The notes under the pieces were generated by a model, which was not told the DNA's origin, made no database searches, and saw only the letters and a program-made list of their open reading frames with translations. DNA of 64,000 nt from positions 1 through 64,000 of the forward strand of contig NZ_JAMBPR010000013.1 in assembly GCF_024206475.1 (NCBI RefSeq), written 5' to 3'. Made by a program: the position numbers and the translations under genes. Shown here one piece after another: positions 41,823 through 50,685 of this stretch. Origin of the DNA: Paraburkholderia sp. CNPSo 3274 (lineage in GTDB: Bacteria > Pseudomonadota > Gammaproteobacteria > Burkholderiales > Burkholderiaceae). Positions within the stretch are counted from its first letter, which is position 1. Every line of letters starts with the position of its first letter.

Positions 41823-42227
41823 CTGGCGTACCCAGTTTGCCCAAAATGGGCGCATAGTGAGCAAGATGCGGGCCAGCTTCGGCGCCAAACTGGTGAATTC
41901 GCGGCGCAACAGGCGTCAAGCCGGTGCGGCCGTGCACCGATGCGGGAAAATAGTCGGTACCGTGTCGTCGGTCCGGGTGCGGGTATCTGGGGCGCATGCA
42001 CCACGTCCGGCACAATCTCGGGGCCTGCGCGCAAAGGTGGGGAAATCGCGCGCCAGAATAGGGCGAGGTATTCGATTTTCCTTTCCATATCAATGAATTG
42101 TCGGCTAATCGAAATAATCTCCGGTTTTCGTGAGGGGCAAACTTCGGGCGCACATAGGGCGCAAACGTCGACATAATGGTCAGATTCCCACCTCACGCAC
42201 GTCCGGTCGCCCGGTACCCGCCACGCA
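41823..42227. other. Divergent control region between amtB and the sensor kinase gene
   Basis: 405 bases. It holds a perfect palindrome gcccaaaatgggc (41839-41851) just upstream of the amtB start. The heptamer GGGCGCA occurs four times on the plus strand (41848, 41990, 42146, 42157); the last two copies are 11 bp apart, about one helical turn, as for response-regulator sites. The stretch 42070-42125 is AT-rich and likely promoter-bearing. No sigma-54 box could be assigned with confidence and no gene is present. Confidence 0.55.
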
Positions 42228-44009
42228 ATGCGCCTCACGACCAAAGGGCTTCTGCTGATCGCGATTCCCGCCGTATTCGAACTGAGCTTGCTATCAGCCA
42301 TCGTGAAGGCCGAGACCGACGCCGCCGCCGCCGAGCGCTGGGGCCAGCACAGCCAGGCCGTGCTGGCGCAGGCGTCGCGCGTGCTCGAACCGGTGCTGGT
42401 CGAGTCGGTCAAGCTGCGCGGCGCGGTGGCGGCCAACGACACGAGCTACTCCACACCGGTTTCGATGTGGATGGACGTCGACCGCCGCATCGACAGGCTC
42501 GTCGATCTCGTCCCCGATAATCCCTCGCAGGTCGAGCGCGCCGTGCAGATTCGCCACGCCGTGCAGAACTATCGCCAATGGTCGGATCGCGTGCAGGATC
42601 TGCTGCGCTCGGGCCGCCGCGCCGACCTCGCCGAGCGCTTTCGCGCGCTCATGGCCGCCGATGTGCTCGACCGCGTGCGCACACAGATCGTCTCGTTCCA
42701 GACCGAGGAGCGCCGCCTCGACGTGTTGCGGGTTTCCGCCGCCGAAGCGGCGCGCGCCCAGCAGCAGACGCTCGTGATGACGGCCGTGCTCGGCTCGATC
42801 GTGCTGGTCGCGCTCGCCGTCTGGGTCTTTACGCGCGGTGTGCGCGGGCGGCTCGATGCGCTTTCCGACAACGCGAACCGGCTGGCCGCAAACGAACCGC
42901 TCGCGCCGCTCGCGGCGGGCAACGACGAAATCGCCGAACTCGATCTCACGCTGCACCAGATCAGCCAGCGACTGATCGAAGCCGAGCGGCTGCGCCTCGG
43001 TTTTCAGGCCGACCTCGCGCGGCGCGCGGACCAGCTCGCGCGCATCAACGAAAACCTGCGCCAGCAGACTCAGGAAAACGAGATGTTCATCCACGGCGTG
43101 TCGCACGATCTGCGCGCGCCGCTCGTGAACCTGCAGGGCTTCTCGCGCGAACTCAATCACGCGTGCAACGACCTGCGCGAGCGCATCGCGAATTCTTCGC
43201 TTTCACCACAGGCGCGCGAGCGCATCGAGCGGACCATCAACGAGGATATCGGCGAGGCGCTGCGCTATCTGCAAACGGCCGTGTTGCGCGCATCGCACAT
43301 CATCGACGCGTTGCTGCGGCTCGCGCGCGTGGGGCGCGTGGAGTACCGGCGACAGCGCGTGAGCGTACAGGAGCTGGTGCAGCGCGTGGTCGACGCGATG
43401 CACGCCTCGATCCGCGCACGCGGCGCGCAGGTGAGCGTGCAAACGCTGCCCGACGTATGGGGCGACCCGACGGCGCTGGAGCAGGTGTTTGCAAACCTGA
43501 TCGGCAACGCGCTCAACTATCTCGATCCGGCGCGCGACGGGCGCGTCGAGATCGGCACGGCTCATGCGCCGCCGGGCGTGGAGTCGCTGCAGATTTTCTA
43601 TGTGCGCGACAACGGGCTTGGCATTCCCGAGGTGGGCTTGCCGCGGCTCTTTCAGGCGTTCCAGCGCATGCACGGCAATGTGGCACCGGGCGAGGGCATC
43701 GGGCTCGCGCTCGTGCGCCGCGTGGTGGAGCGGCACGGCGGGCGCGTGTGGGTGGAGTCGATGGAAGGCGAGGGGACGACGTTCTATCTGTCGCTGCCCG
43801 ACGCGCTTGCGGTCGCGCCGCCTTTGCCCGGCGACGCGGAGCAGATCATCAGCGCGCTCGAACGCGCGGAGCGTACGGAAGCATCGCCCGGTGGCCTTGC
43901 AGGGTATGGTGCGAGCGATGGGACGGGTGGCGCGAACGCGAAGGGCAGCGTTCGAAGCGAGTCAAGGGCGGGACCCGCAACGGCGTTGCGACCACCCGCA
44001 GGCGCTTAG
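42228..44009 (+). CDS. Orphan membrane sensor histidine kinase
   Basis: A 593-residue sensor kinase. TM1 lies at about residues 7-27, followed by a periplasmic helical CHASE3-like region (about 30-180), TM2 at about 185-205, HAMP, a coiled coil, the HisKA phospho-acceptor (HGVSHDLRAPL, about His293) and HATPase (N-box NLIGNALNYLD, G-box DNGLGIPE, GEGIGLAL). The last ~75 residues are a low-complexity Ala/Gly tail. No response regulator gene lies nearby. The signal is unknown; the divergent amtB suggests, but does not prove, a link to nitrogen. Confidence 0.9.
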   Translation: MRLTTKGLLLIAIPAVFELSLLSAIVKAETDAAAAERWGQHSQAVLAQASRVLEPVLVESVKLRGAVAANDTSYSTPVSMWMDVDRRIDRLVDLVPDNPSQVERAVQIRHAVQNYRQWSDRVQDLLRSGRRADLAERFRALMAADVLDRVRTQIVSFQTEERRLDVLRVSAAEAARAQQQTLVMTAVLGSIVLVALAVWVFTRGVRGRLDALSDNANRLAANEPLAPLAAGNDEIAELDLTLHQISQRLIEAERLRLGFQADLARRADQLARINENLRQQTQENEMFIHGVSHDLRAPLVNLQGFSRELNHACNDLRERIANSSLSPQARERIERTINEDIGEALRYLQTAVLRASHIIDALLRLARVGRVEYRRQRVSVQELVQRVVDAMHASIRARGAQVSVQTLPDVWGDPTALEQVFANLIGNALNYLDPARDGRVEIGTAHAPPGVESLQIFYVRDNGLGIPEVGLPRLFQAFQRMHGNVAPGEGIGLALVRRVVERHGGRVWVESMEGEGTTFYLSLPDALAVAPPLPGDAEQIISALERAERTEASPGGLAGYGASDGTGGANAKGSVRSESRAGPATALRPPAGA

Positions 44010-44123
44010 ACACTTCCAGGCCAGCGGCGCGATGCGGTGACATCGGACCAGTCCGAACTGGCGGTCGGCGCGCGCCGCGCCCCGTGCAAGACAGGCGCGA
44101 CGCGCGAGTGGATCAGCGCTCGC

Positions 44124-44705
44124 TCACGGCTCGATGCGCGTACCGAGGAGCGCGAGGAACTGGCGCAGCCATTCGGGATGAGCGGGCCACGCCGGCGCGG
44201 TGACGAAGGGGGCGTCCGTCACGGCGCTGTCGATGGCGATGTCGGCGTATTCGCCACCCGCGAGCCGCACCTCGGGGGCGCAGGCCGGATAGGCCGAAAT
44301 GCGCTTGCCACGGATCACCTCGGCCGCGGCGAGCAGTTGGGCCGCATGGCAGATCGCCGCGATCGGCTTGTTCGCCTGGGCGAAGTGACGCACCATTTCG
44401 ATGACCTTCGGGTCGAGGCGCAGGTATTCGGGCGCGCGGCCGCCTGCAATGGCGAGCGCGTCGTAGCTGGCGGCGTCGATTTCGTCGAAGGTCGCGTTGA
44501 GCGCGAACTGGTGCCCCGGCTTTTCGGTGTAGGTCTGGTCGCCCTCGAAGTCGTGGATGGCGGTCTTCACGCGCTCGCCGGCCTTCTTGCCGGGGCACAC
44601 GGCGTCGACGCGGTGGCCGACGGCCTGCAGCGCCTGGAACGGCACCATCGTTTCGTAGTCTTCGGCGAAATCGCCGGTGAGGAACAGGATCTTCTTGACG
44701 GCCAT
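44124..44705 (-). CDS. DJ-1/PfpI-family protein
   Basis: A 193-residue single-domain DJ-1/PfpI protein. The nucleophile elbow AAICHAAQ (Cys119-His120) and the conserved Glu of the FAEDYE segment (near residue 15) are present. Members include deglycase/chaperone and stress proteins, and some protease-like ones; the exact activity here is not determined. Cytoplasmic. It is convergent with the sensor kinase and divergent from the GNAT gene 59 nt away. Confidence 0.88.
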   Translation of the reverse strand: MAVKKILFLTGDFAEDYETMVPFQALQAVGHRVDAVCPGKKAGERVKTAIHDFEGDQTYTEKPGHQFALNATFDEIDAASYDALAIAGGRAPEYLRLDPKVIEMVRHFAQANKPIAAICHAAQLLAAAEVIRGKRISAYPACAPEVRLAGGEYADIAIDSAVTDAPFVTAPAWPAHPEWLRQFLALLGTRIEP

Positions 44706-44764
44706 CGTTTGTCTCCAGAGGTGGACGGTGGAACGGATCGTGCGCGAAGGCAGTCTACCCCATC

Positions 44765-45301
44765 ATGTTTGACGATTTCGCAAAGCATGGCGTCGCGGGC
44801 GATGCACTGCAAACCGCCGACTGGCGGCGCTACGTGCCGGGCCGCGACGCGAGCGCGCTTGCCGCCTTGTTTCGCGCGTCCGTGACCACGCTCGCGGCAT
44901 CGCGCTACGACGCGGCGCAGCGCGCCGCCTGGGCCGCGGCCGCCGACGATCTCGCGGACTTCGACGCGCGCCTCGCGCGCGGCGTGACGCTCGTGGCGCA
45001 GTGTGACGGTGCGGCAGCGGCGTTCGGTCAGCTCTTTCCGCTCGATCACGTCGAGATGCTTTACGTCGCGCCGGCATGGTCGCGTCGCGGCCTCGCGACG
45101 GCGTTGCTGGCGCGGCTCGAAGCGCTCGCGCGCGAGGCGGGCTCGACGGTATTGGGCGCCGACGCGAGCGCGGTGTCGCGGCCGGTTTTCGAGCGCGCGG
45201 GCTTTTCGCTTATTTCGTCGGAATGGGTCTTGCGCGACGGCGTATCATTGCCGCGTTTTCATCTATGCAAGCCGCTTCATGCGGCGAATTTTTCAGGATA
45301 A
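44765..45301 (+). CDS. GNAT-family N-acetyltransferase
   Basis: A 178-residue acetyltransferase. The acetyl-CoA site is visible as 'VEMLYVAPAWSRRGLATALLARLEALAREAG' (split here only for reference; V-x5-RxxG/A form). The C-terminal beta strand pattern 'RPVFERAGF' is also typical. The substrate is unknown. The lipoprotein gene starts 3 nt after its stop, so the two are probably co-transcribed. Confidence 0.85.
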   Translation: MFDDFAKHGVAGDALQTADWRRYVPGRDASALAALFRASVTTLAASRYDAAQRAAWAAAADDLADFDARLARGVTLVAQCDGAAAAFGQLFPLDHVEMLYVAPAWSRRGLATALLARLEALAREAGSTVLGADASAVSRPVFERAGFSLISSEWVLRDGVSLPRFHLCKPLHAANFSG

Positions 45302-45303
45302 CC

Positions 45304-45774
45304 ATGTTTTCGAAGGTTTCGACGCAAAGGCTGACGCTTGCCTCCCTGCTCGTGTGTGTGGCGCTCGCCGCCGGATGTAACAAGCAGGACGCTTCCGCGC
45401 CCGATCTGAGCAAGCAGTCCGCCGACGCCGTGAAGCAGGCCACGCAGGACGCCGCCAACCAGGCCGCGCAGCAGGCGGCGCAAACGCTCGGCAAGGCTGC
45501 GAGTTTCGTGAACCAGCAACTCGGTGCGGCGCAGCAGAAGCTCGATTCGGCGGCATCGCAAGGTCAGCAGGCGAGCGCCTCGACGGCCCAACTGGCTTCG
45601 TCGGCGCAGGGCCAGTTGCGCGGCGCGGCAAGCACGGCGCAAGCCTTGCTCGGGCAGGCCGCCGCGGCCACCGGCACCGGTTTGACGAATGCGGGGCACT
45701 CGTTGCAACGCTGGGCGAGCAATGCAGCAGAGGCCGCGTCGGCGCCGGGGCAGGCATCGGATGCCTCGAAGTAA
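45304..45774 (+). CDS. Ala/Gln-rich lipoprotein with helical repeats
   Basis: A 156-residue lipoprotein: signal peptide with lipobox LAAGC, acceptor Cys25. The mature part is almost entirely Ala, Gln, Ser and Lys, with heptad-like runs (KQATQDAANQAAQQAAQTLG, QQLGAAQQKLDSAASQGQQ) predicted to form long helices, somewhat like apolipoprotein-type or Lpp-type surface helices. No enzyme domain is present. The start at 45304 lies 3 nt after the GNAT stop; longer in-frame extensions overlap that gene. Function is unknown. Confidence 0.75.
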   Translation: MFSKVSTQRLTLASLLVCVALAAGCNKQDASAPDLSKQSADAVKQATQDAANQAAQQAAQTLGKAASFVNQQLGAAQQKLDSAASQGQQASASTAQLASSAQGQLRGAASTAQALLGQAAAATGTGLTNAGHSLQRWASNAAEAASAPGQASDASK

Positions 45775-45822
45775 CGCTGCAGCCGTGCGAACTGCACTGG
45801 ACGGGTTGACGCTACGAATTAA

Positions 45823-45841
45823 TGTAATTATGATGGTTACA
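45823..45841. promoter_or_regulatory. Candidate Rrf2 operator 1 (TGTAA-N9-TTACA)
   Basis: 19-bp dyad TGTAA ttatgatgg TTACA, 57 nt upstream of the Rrf2 gene start. The same half-sites with the same 9-nt spacer occur before the oxidoreductase gene at 46414-46432, suggesting that the Rrf2 protein regulates both genes. Confidence 0.7.
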
Positions 45842-45897
45842 CTTTTTGGCGCGTGGTTCGATACATACGCGCGCGGCTCAGCAGTGGCAGGTTCGCC

Positions 45898-46353
45898 GTG
45901 AATACGAGTAGCCGTTTCGCTTTTGCCGTTCACGTGCTTGCGTTGCTAGCGCAGCAGGAGGGCGTGCCGCTGTCGTCGGAGATCATCGCGGGAAGCGTGA
46001 ACACGAATCCCGCGCTGATTCGCAGGCTCCTGTCGATGCTTGCCAGCGCGGGCCTCACGGCGTCGCAACTGGGCGCGGGCGGTGGCGCGCTGCTGGCGCG
46101 CGAACCGCAGGCGATCACGCTGCTCGACGTCTACCATGCGGTCGACGACGCGCAGTTGTTTGCTATGCATCGCGAGGAGCCGAATCCCGCTTGCCTCGTC
46201 GGGCGTCATATCCAGCAGACGCTGCGCGGTGTCATCGACGACGCACAGCGCGCGATGGAGGGGTCGCTCGCATCCCGCACGCTCGCGGACGTTGTTGACG
46301 ACATGGCGCGCAGCGAGCGCAAACTCGAACGCGCGCGGGCGCGGCGGGCCTGA
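45898..46353 (+). CDS. Rrf2-family transcriptional regulator (YwnA-like)
   Basis: A 151-residue Rrf2 protein: N-terminal winged helix (FAFAVHVLALLAQQEGVPLSSEIIAGSVNTNPALIRRLLSML region, residues ~6-48) and a dimerisation helix. Only one Cys is present (in NPACLVG), so the three-Cys iron-sulphur site of IscR/NsrR is absent; thiol sensing by a single Cys, or no redox sensing, is more likely. The start is GTG at 45898. It is followed by a terminator and an oxidoreductase gene with a matching operator. Confidence 0.88.
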   Translation: MNTSSRFAFAVHVLALLAQQEGVPLSSEIIAGSVNTNPALIRRLLSMLASAGLTASQLGAGGGALLAREPQAITLLDVYHAVDDAQLFAMHREEPNPACLVGRHIQQTLRGVIDDAQRAMEGSLASRTLADVVDDMARSERKLERARARRA

Positions 46354-46381
46354 GCGGAAGGCGCGCGGGCAGATTCATCAG

Positions 46382-46402
46382 CGGGGCATTGCCCCGTTTT
46401 TT
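46382..46402 (+). terminator. Terminator after the Rrf2 gene
   Basis: Short stem cggggca / tgccccg directly followed by six T residues, 28 nt after the Rrf2 stop. It separates the regulator transcript from the oxidoreductase gene. Confidence 0.85.
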
Positions 46403-46413
46403 CACCCCTGAAA

Positions 46414-46432
46414 TGTAACGTTGTTAGTTACA
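46414..46432. promoter_or_regulatory. Candidate Rrf2 operator 2 (TGTAA-N9-TTACA)
   Basis: 19-bp dyad TGTAA cgttgttag TTACA; with the next bases the arms extend to a perfect 7-bp repeat (atgtaac / gttacat). It lies 26 nt before the oxidoreductase start, where a bound repressor would block transcription. Confidence 0.75.
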
Positions 46433-46458
46433 TAAATACGGAAAACAGGAGTCAGTTC

Positions 46459-47103
46459 ATGAGCAAGACGCTGAAAATCGCCCTCTTTGGCGCAACGGGC
46501 ATGGTCGGTTCGCGCATTGCCGCCGAAGCGGCGCGCCGCGGCCACCAGGTGAGCGCGCTGGTGCGCCAGCCCGAGCGTGTGACGGCCGCACCGAACATCC
46601 ACGCGGCGAAGGCCGATCTGCTCGACGCGGCGAGCGTCGCCGCCGCGGTGAGCGGCCATGATGTGGTGGCGAGCGCCTACGCGCCGCCCAAGGATCTGCT
46701 CGGCGATCTGCTGGTCGCGAGCCGCGCGCTCGTGGAAGGCGTGCGCGCGGCGGGGCTCGAGCGTCTCGTGGTGGTGGGCGGCGCCGGCTCGCTGGAGGTT
46801 GCGCCCGGCAAGCAGCTCGTCGATACCGAAGGCTTCCCGGACGCCTACAAGGCGATCGCGCTCGCCCATCGCGAGGCGTTCGACTACTTCCGCACGGTCA
46901 CCGACATCGACTGGACCTTCTTCGCGCCGGCCGCGATCATCGCACCCGGCGAGCGCACGGGCGCGTTCCGCACCGGCGCCAATACGCTGATTGCCGATGC
47001 GAAGGGCGAGAGCCGCATCTCGGCCGAGGACTACGCGATCGCCTTCGTCGACGAGCTGGAGCAGGGCCGCTTCATTCGTCAGATCGCAACGGTGGCCTAC
47101 TGA
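46459..47103 (+). CDS. NAD(P)-binding oxidoreductase (atypical SDR, NmrA/YwnB-like)
   Basis: A 214-residue protein with the Rossmann motif [12 protein letters not shown] (residues ~9-20) of atypical short-chain dehydrogenases (NAD(P)H-binding, YwnB/BlvRB-like). A central VVGGAGSL segment and a late '[16 protein letters not shown]' segment are conserved in the family. Its role is probably redox or quinone-related, but the substrate is unknown. Pairing with an Rrf2 gene under shared operators is a recurring arrangement for this family. Cytoplasmic. Confidence 0.88.
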   Translation: MSKTLKIALFGATGMVGSRIAAEAARRGHQVSALVRQPERVTAAPNIHAAKADLLDAASVAAAVSGHDVVASAYAPPKDLLGDLLVASRALVEGVRAAGLERLVVVGGAGSLEVAPGKQLVDTEGFPDAYKAIALAHREAFDYFRTVTDIDWTFFAPAAIIAPGERTGAFRTGANTLIADAKGESRISAEDYAIAFVDELEQGRFIRQIATVAY

Positions 47104-47209
47104 GGCGCGAAGCGGCGCTCCCTTCGCGCTGACAAACTGTTACGCACGCGCGAGGCGCGGGGAGGCGGAGTGCGGCTAAACTGGAACGTCCTGTTTTTGC
47201 CCCTCCGCC

Positions 47210-49744
47210 ATGAATTCCAGCATCGGACGCGATGGCGCGGGCGCCGGGCCGTCGCGCATGCGCTTCTGTCCGGCGGATCGTGCACTACTTTCACGCGCCG
47301 CGCCGGCGCGCTTGTGTGTTCGCGCGCTTCTTCGTGCGCTCGTTCGCGCGCTCATGCTCCTCGCATGCCTCGCGGCGTGCCTCGCCATGCCGGTGCGGGC
47401 CGCCGCCCAGGCCGTGCCGGCGCCCGTGCTGCCCGTGCTCAAGAGCATCATTACCGGGGCGCCGGCGGCTGCCTCGGGGGCTTCGGCGGCAGAGGCAGCT
47501 TCGGCGCCGTCCCCCGCGAGCCAGGCTGAGTTCACGCGCTCGCTCGACAGCGTCATCGCCACGCTCGACAACGAGCGCCAGCGCACCGCGCTCCTGAATC
47601 AGCTCAAGAAGCTGCGCAGCGCGTCGCAAAACGTGGCGCCCGCGCCCGCTTCGGGCGCGGCGGCGACCTCGGGGCTGCTGGGCGCAATCGCGTCGGGGCT
47701 CGCTTCGGTCGAGGCGGACGCGCGGCGCGGACGCAGTCCGTTTCATTACTGGGCGGGGCGCTTCAGAGCAGCTGGTGTCGAGCTTTATGACATCGCCTCG
47801 GGCGGCGAGGGCGAAAGCCTCGGCCGCGTCGTGTTCGATCTGTTCGCCATGCTGGCCGGCTGGGGCGCCTGCGCGGCGGTGCTGCGCTGGCTCGAGCGGC
47901 GGCTGCTCAGGCGTTTCGATGTCGAAACCGGCCTGCGGCCCGATCCGCGCACTATCGATCTGCTCATTTTCGTCGTGCATCGCGCGGCGCCATGGATCGT
48001 GGCGTTCCTCGGCGCGCTCGTGGTCGAGCGCTCGCTGCCGGACGCGCTCGGGCGCACGCTCGCCCTCGTGATCGCCTATGCGATCGTCGCGGGCGCGGTG
48101 TTCTCGTCGATCTGTCTGATCATGTTTTCGCTGTTCGGCTCGGGGCACCGGCGCGCGGCCGTCCGCCTTCTGATCGCGCGCTCGCGCCGGCTGCTCTTCG
48201 CGATCGGCGTGCTGGCCGCACTCGGCGACGCCGCGACCAATTTCGAAGTCGCGCGTCAGTTGGGCGCGAACCTGTCCGCACTGGTGAGCACCGCGGCGAA
48301 CATGGCGGCCGCGGTGCTGACGGTCGTGTTCGCCATCGGCTTCCGGCGGCCGGTCGCGCATCTCATCCGCAACCGCAGCTATTCGCTGCGCCACGGCCAC
48401 AAGGCGCTCACCGAAGTCCTCGACGTGCTCGCCTCGCTCTGGCAACTACCGATGTTGCTGCTCGCCGGCGCATCGATCGTCGCCACGTTCGGCGGCATCG
48501 GCAGCCGCGACGACGTGCTGCAGATCTCCGTGGTCTCCGCGCTCCTGCTCGTGCTCGCGTTCTTTCTCTCGGCGGTCGTGCTGCGCATCACGCGCCCGAA
48601 CCCCGCACGCGTGCGGCGGCGCTCGCCGTATCTGCGGCGCCTGCTGCGCTTTGCCGGCACGCTGCTCGTGGTGTTCATCTGGTTCGCGTATTTCGAATCG
48701 TGCGCGCGCCTCTGGGACATTTCGCTCGCCGCGATCATCGAGGCGAGCGTGGCCGCGCGCGGCATCGCGCACGCCATTTTCGCGATCGTGTCGACGGTGT
48801 TTCTCGCGTGGCTCGTGTGGATCACGGTCGACACCGCGATTCTCGAAGCGCTCAATCCAAGCGGTCCGCGCACCAAGGGCCGCGCGCCCAGCACGCGCGC
48901 GCGCACCATGTTGCCGCTCGTGCGCAACGCGGTGCTCGTGACGATCCTCACCATCACCGGCATCGTCACCGCGGCGAATCTCGGCATCAACGTCACGCCG
49001 CTGCTCGCTGGCGCGGGCGTGATCGGTCTTGCCATCGGCTTTGGCGCGCAGTCGCTCGTAGCCGATCTCATCACCGGTCTTTTCATCATCATCGAGGAGA
49101 CAATTTCGGTAGGCGACTGGATCGACATCGACAACGGCCATGCGGGCACGGTCGAGCATCTGTCGATCCGCACCGTGCGGCTGCGCGACGGGCAGGGCGC
49201 GATCCACGCCATTCCGTTCTCGCAAATCAAGATCGTGAAGAACCTCTCCCGCGATTTCGCGTTTGCCGTGTTCGAAGTACGCGTGCCGTTCTCGGTCGAT
49301 CTCGATACGGTTACGCGCATGATTCGCGAGACCGGCGCAGAACTCGTGGCCGACTTCCGCTATCGCCGCGAGATACTTGGGCCCGTGGAGGTGTGGGGGC
49401 TCGATCGGTTCGACCCGAACTGGATGGTCGTAAAAGGGCAAATCAAGACGCGGCCGCTGCAGCAGTGGAGCGTGGCGCGTGCGTTCAATGCGCGCCTGAA
49501 GCGCCACATGGACGAAGCCGGCATCGAGATGCCGGTGCCGCAGATGCAGGTGCACATGTCCACGCACAGCGGCGATGTCGAGGAGCCGCACGGCGCGGCA
49601 CATGGTCAGCCGCATCCGCCTGGCGCGCGCGCGGGTGGCGGCATAGCGCGCGATGCCTCGCACGAGCCGCGGCCCGCGCCGCCGCCGACGGCGGGCCCCG
49701 AGGGCGCGCCGCCGCAGATTCCCACGGCGGGCAGCCGCGGCTGA
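47210..49744 (+). CDS. Large MscS-family mechanosensitive channel (YbiO-like)
   Basis: An 844-residue inner-membrane protein. A signal sequence ends near AAAQA (residue ~68 from this start). A periplasmic region with a coiled coil (~110-150) follows, then about ten helices. The MscS pore-lining helix and beta domain are at about residues 570-770 (LGINVTPLLAGAGVIGLAIG, FGAQSLVADLITGLFIIIEE, VGDWIDIDNGHAGTVE, IPFSQIKIVKNLS). A Pro/Gly/Ala-rich cytoplasmic tail (~790-844) ends the protein. It is larger than MscS and closer to YbiO/MscK-like forms. It would release solutes under hypo-osmotic stress. The long, Arg-rich N-region may include a start set too far upstream; Met17 and others are alternatives. 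Confidence 0.88.
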   Translation: MNSSIGRDGAGAGPSRMRFCPADRALLSRAAPARLCVRALLRALVRALMLLACLAACLAMPVRAAAQAVPAPVLPVLKSIITGAPAAASGASAAEAASAPSPASQAEFTRSLDSVIATLDNERQRTALLNQLKKLRSASQNVAPAPASGAAATSGLLGAIASGLASVEADARRGRSPFHYWAGRFRAAGVELYDIASGGEGESLGRVVFDLFAMLAGWGACAAVLRWLERRLLRRFDVETGLRPDPRTIDLLIFVVHRAAPWIVAFLGALVVERSLPDALGRTLALVIAYAIVAGAVFSSICLIMFSLFGSGHRRAAVRLLIARSRRLLFAIGVLAALGDAATNFEVARQLGANLSALVSTAANMAAAVLTVVFAIGFRRPVAHLIRNRSYSLRHGHKALTEVLDVLASLWQLPMLLLAGASIVATFGGIGSRDDVLQISVVSALLLVLAFFLSAVVLRITRPNPARVRRRSPYLRRLLRFAGTLLVVFIWFAYFESCARLWDISLAAIIEASVAARGIAHAIFAIVSTVFLAWLVWITVDTAILEALNPSGPRTKGRAPSTRARTMLPLVRNAVLVTILTITGIVTAANLGINVTPLLAGAGVIGLAIGFGAQSLVADLITGLFIIIEETISVGDWIDIDNGHAGTVEHLSIRTVRLRDGQGAIHAIPFSQIKIVKNLSRDFAFAVFEVRVPFSVDLDTVTRMIRETGAELVADFRYRREILGPVEVWGLDRFDPNWMVVKGQIKTRPLQQWSVARAFNARLKRHMDEAGIEMPVPQMQVHMSTHSGDVEEPHGAAHGQPHPPGARAGGGIARDASHEPRPAPPPTAGPEGAPPQIPTAGSRG

Positions 49745-49951
49745 ACGTCTGCGCCGCGCAGGCCAACTCAAATCACCTTGTCGCGCCGCAGTTGCGCGAG
49801 TGCTTCGGCGCTCAGACCCGACACGATGTAGACCGGAGCAATCGCGCCAGCGCATTCTCGAAGCGGCCCGGCGCGATGCGGCGCACTCCCCGGTCAACGA
49901 GGGCGCACAGCAACGGACTATGGCGCCTTCGATGGATATGGGGCAGTCGCG

Positions 49952-50560
49952 TTAAGAGGCGAGCGCCGTATTGCGCACGAGCGGCAGCACGTTGTTGACC
50001 TGCGTGGCGATGTGGTCGACGGCCACTCCGTAGACATGCAGCGAGACGGCCTGCACGTCGCTGCCGTTCGAAAGCCTGTGAATGCCGGCGCGACCGCGTC
50101 CGCCGAACGACACCGCTCCGCTTGCGCGCGGATGCGAGCGAACCACGTCGGCGCCCTGGCGTGCGTCGTCCCACGCGTAGAGCGTTTCGGTCAGCGTGCC
50201 GTCGAGCACGGCGTAACCGCACCAGGTGTGATGCGCATGGATCGGGCTCGCGTGGCCCGGCTGCCAGACCAGCGCCGCGACCGTGTAGCGGCCGCGGCTG
50301 TCGGCCGCGATGACATGACGCCGATACGTGTCGGCGCTGCCTTCGCGCTGCGCGCGCGTGACGAGCGCCGGGTCGGCGAGCGCACGCGTGAGCGCCGCGC
50401 GCATGCCGCGCGCGAAGCGTGCGCAGCGCGACGGGTCGCCGGGCATCGCGCAGCCATCGAAGGCGGCGTCGAGTGCGGCGGTAAAGCGCGCGACGGCGGC
50501 AGCGTGCTGCTCGGCGGCGTGGACGGTGCTCAGCAGGGCGAGTTCGGCAGGGGCGTTCAT
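49952..50560 (-). CDS. Cysteine dioxygenase-family protein
   Basis: A 202-residue cupin of the type I cysteine dioxygenase family. The iron ligands are visible: His108 and His110 in SPIHAHHTWCGY and His175 in SLHVYG; the WCGY Cys and a nearby Tyr fit the cross-link region seen in the family. It oxidises L-cysteine (or a related thiol) to the sulphinate. It is divergent from an Lrp/AsnC gene 125 nt away, which probably regulates it. Cytoplasmic. Confidence 0.88.
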   Translation of the reverse strand: MNAPAELALLSTVHAAEQHAAAVARFTAALDAAFDGCAMPGDPSRCARFARGMRAALTRALADPALVTRAQREGSADTYRRHVIAADSRGRYTVAALVWQPGHASPIHAHHTWCGYAVLDGTLTETLYAWDDARQGADVVRSHPRASGAVSFGGRGRAGIHRLSNGSDVQAVSLHVYGVAVDHIATQVNNVLPLVRNTALAS

Positions 50561-50650
50561 GGCGTGTTCTTCTTCCGGTTTCTACAAGAAGATTTATAGC
50601 TGTTCGCGCCTAGAAAGAGTTTTCCTATTCTTTTCCCGTTTGCCCATCGT

Positions 50651-50667
50651 GTAGAATAAATTTCTAC
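50651..50667. promoter_or_regulatory. Candidate Lrp-type operator between the Lrp and cysteine dioxygenase genes
   Basis: 17-bp dyad with perfect arms gtagaa / ttctac around taaat, 18 nt upstream of the Lrp start. A further ttctac half-site lies at 50580-50585, next to the dioxygenase start. AT-rich imperfect palindromes are typical of Lrp-family sites. Confidence 0.55.
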
Positions 50668-50685
50668 GTTTCGGGGAGTGCGGAA

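Noticed and set aside
41823..42227. A sigma-54 promoter and NtrC site for amtB
   Set aside because: Sequences such as tgcacca and ggcaca occur but with wrong spacing; no GG-N10-GC box of good quality was found on the minus strand.
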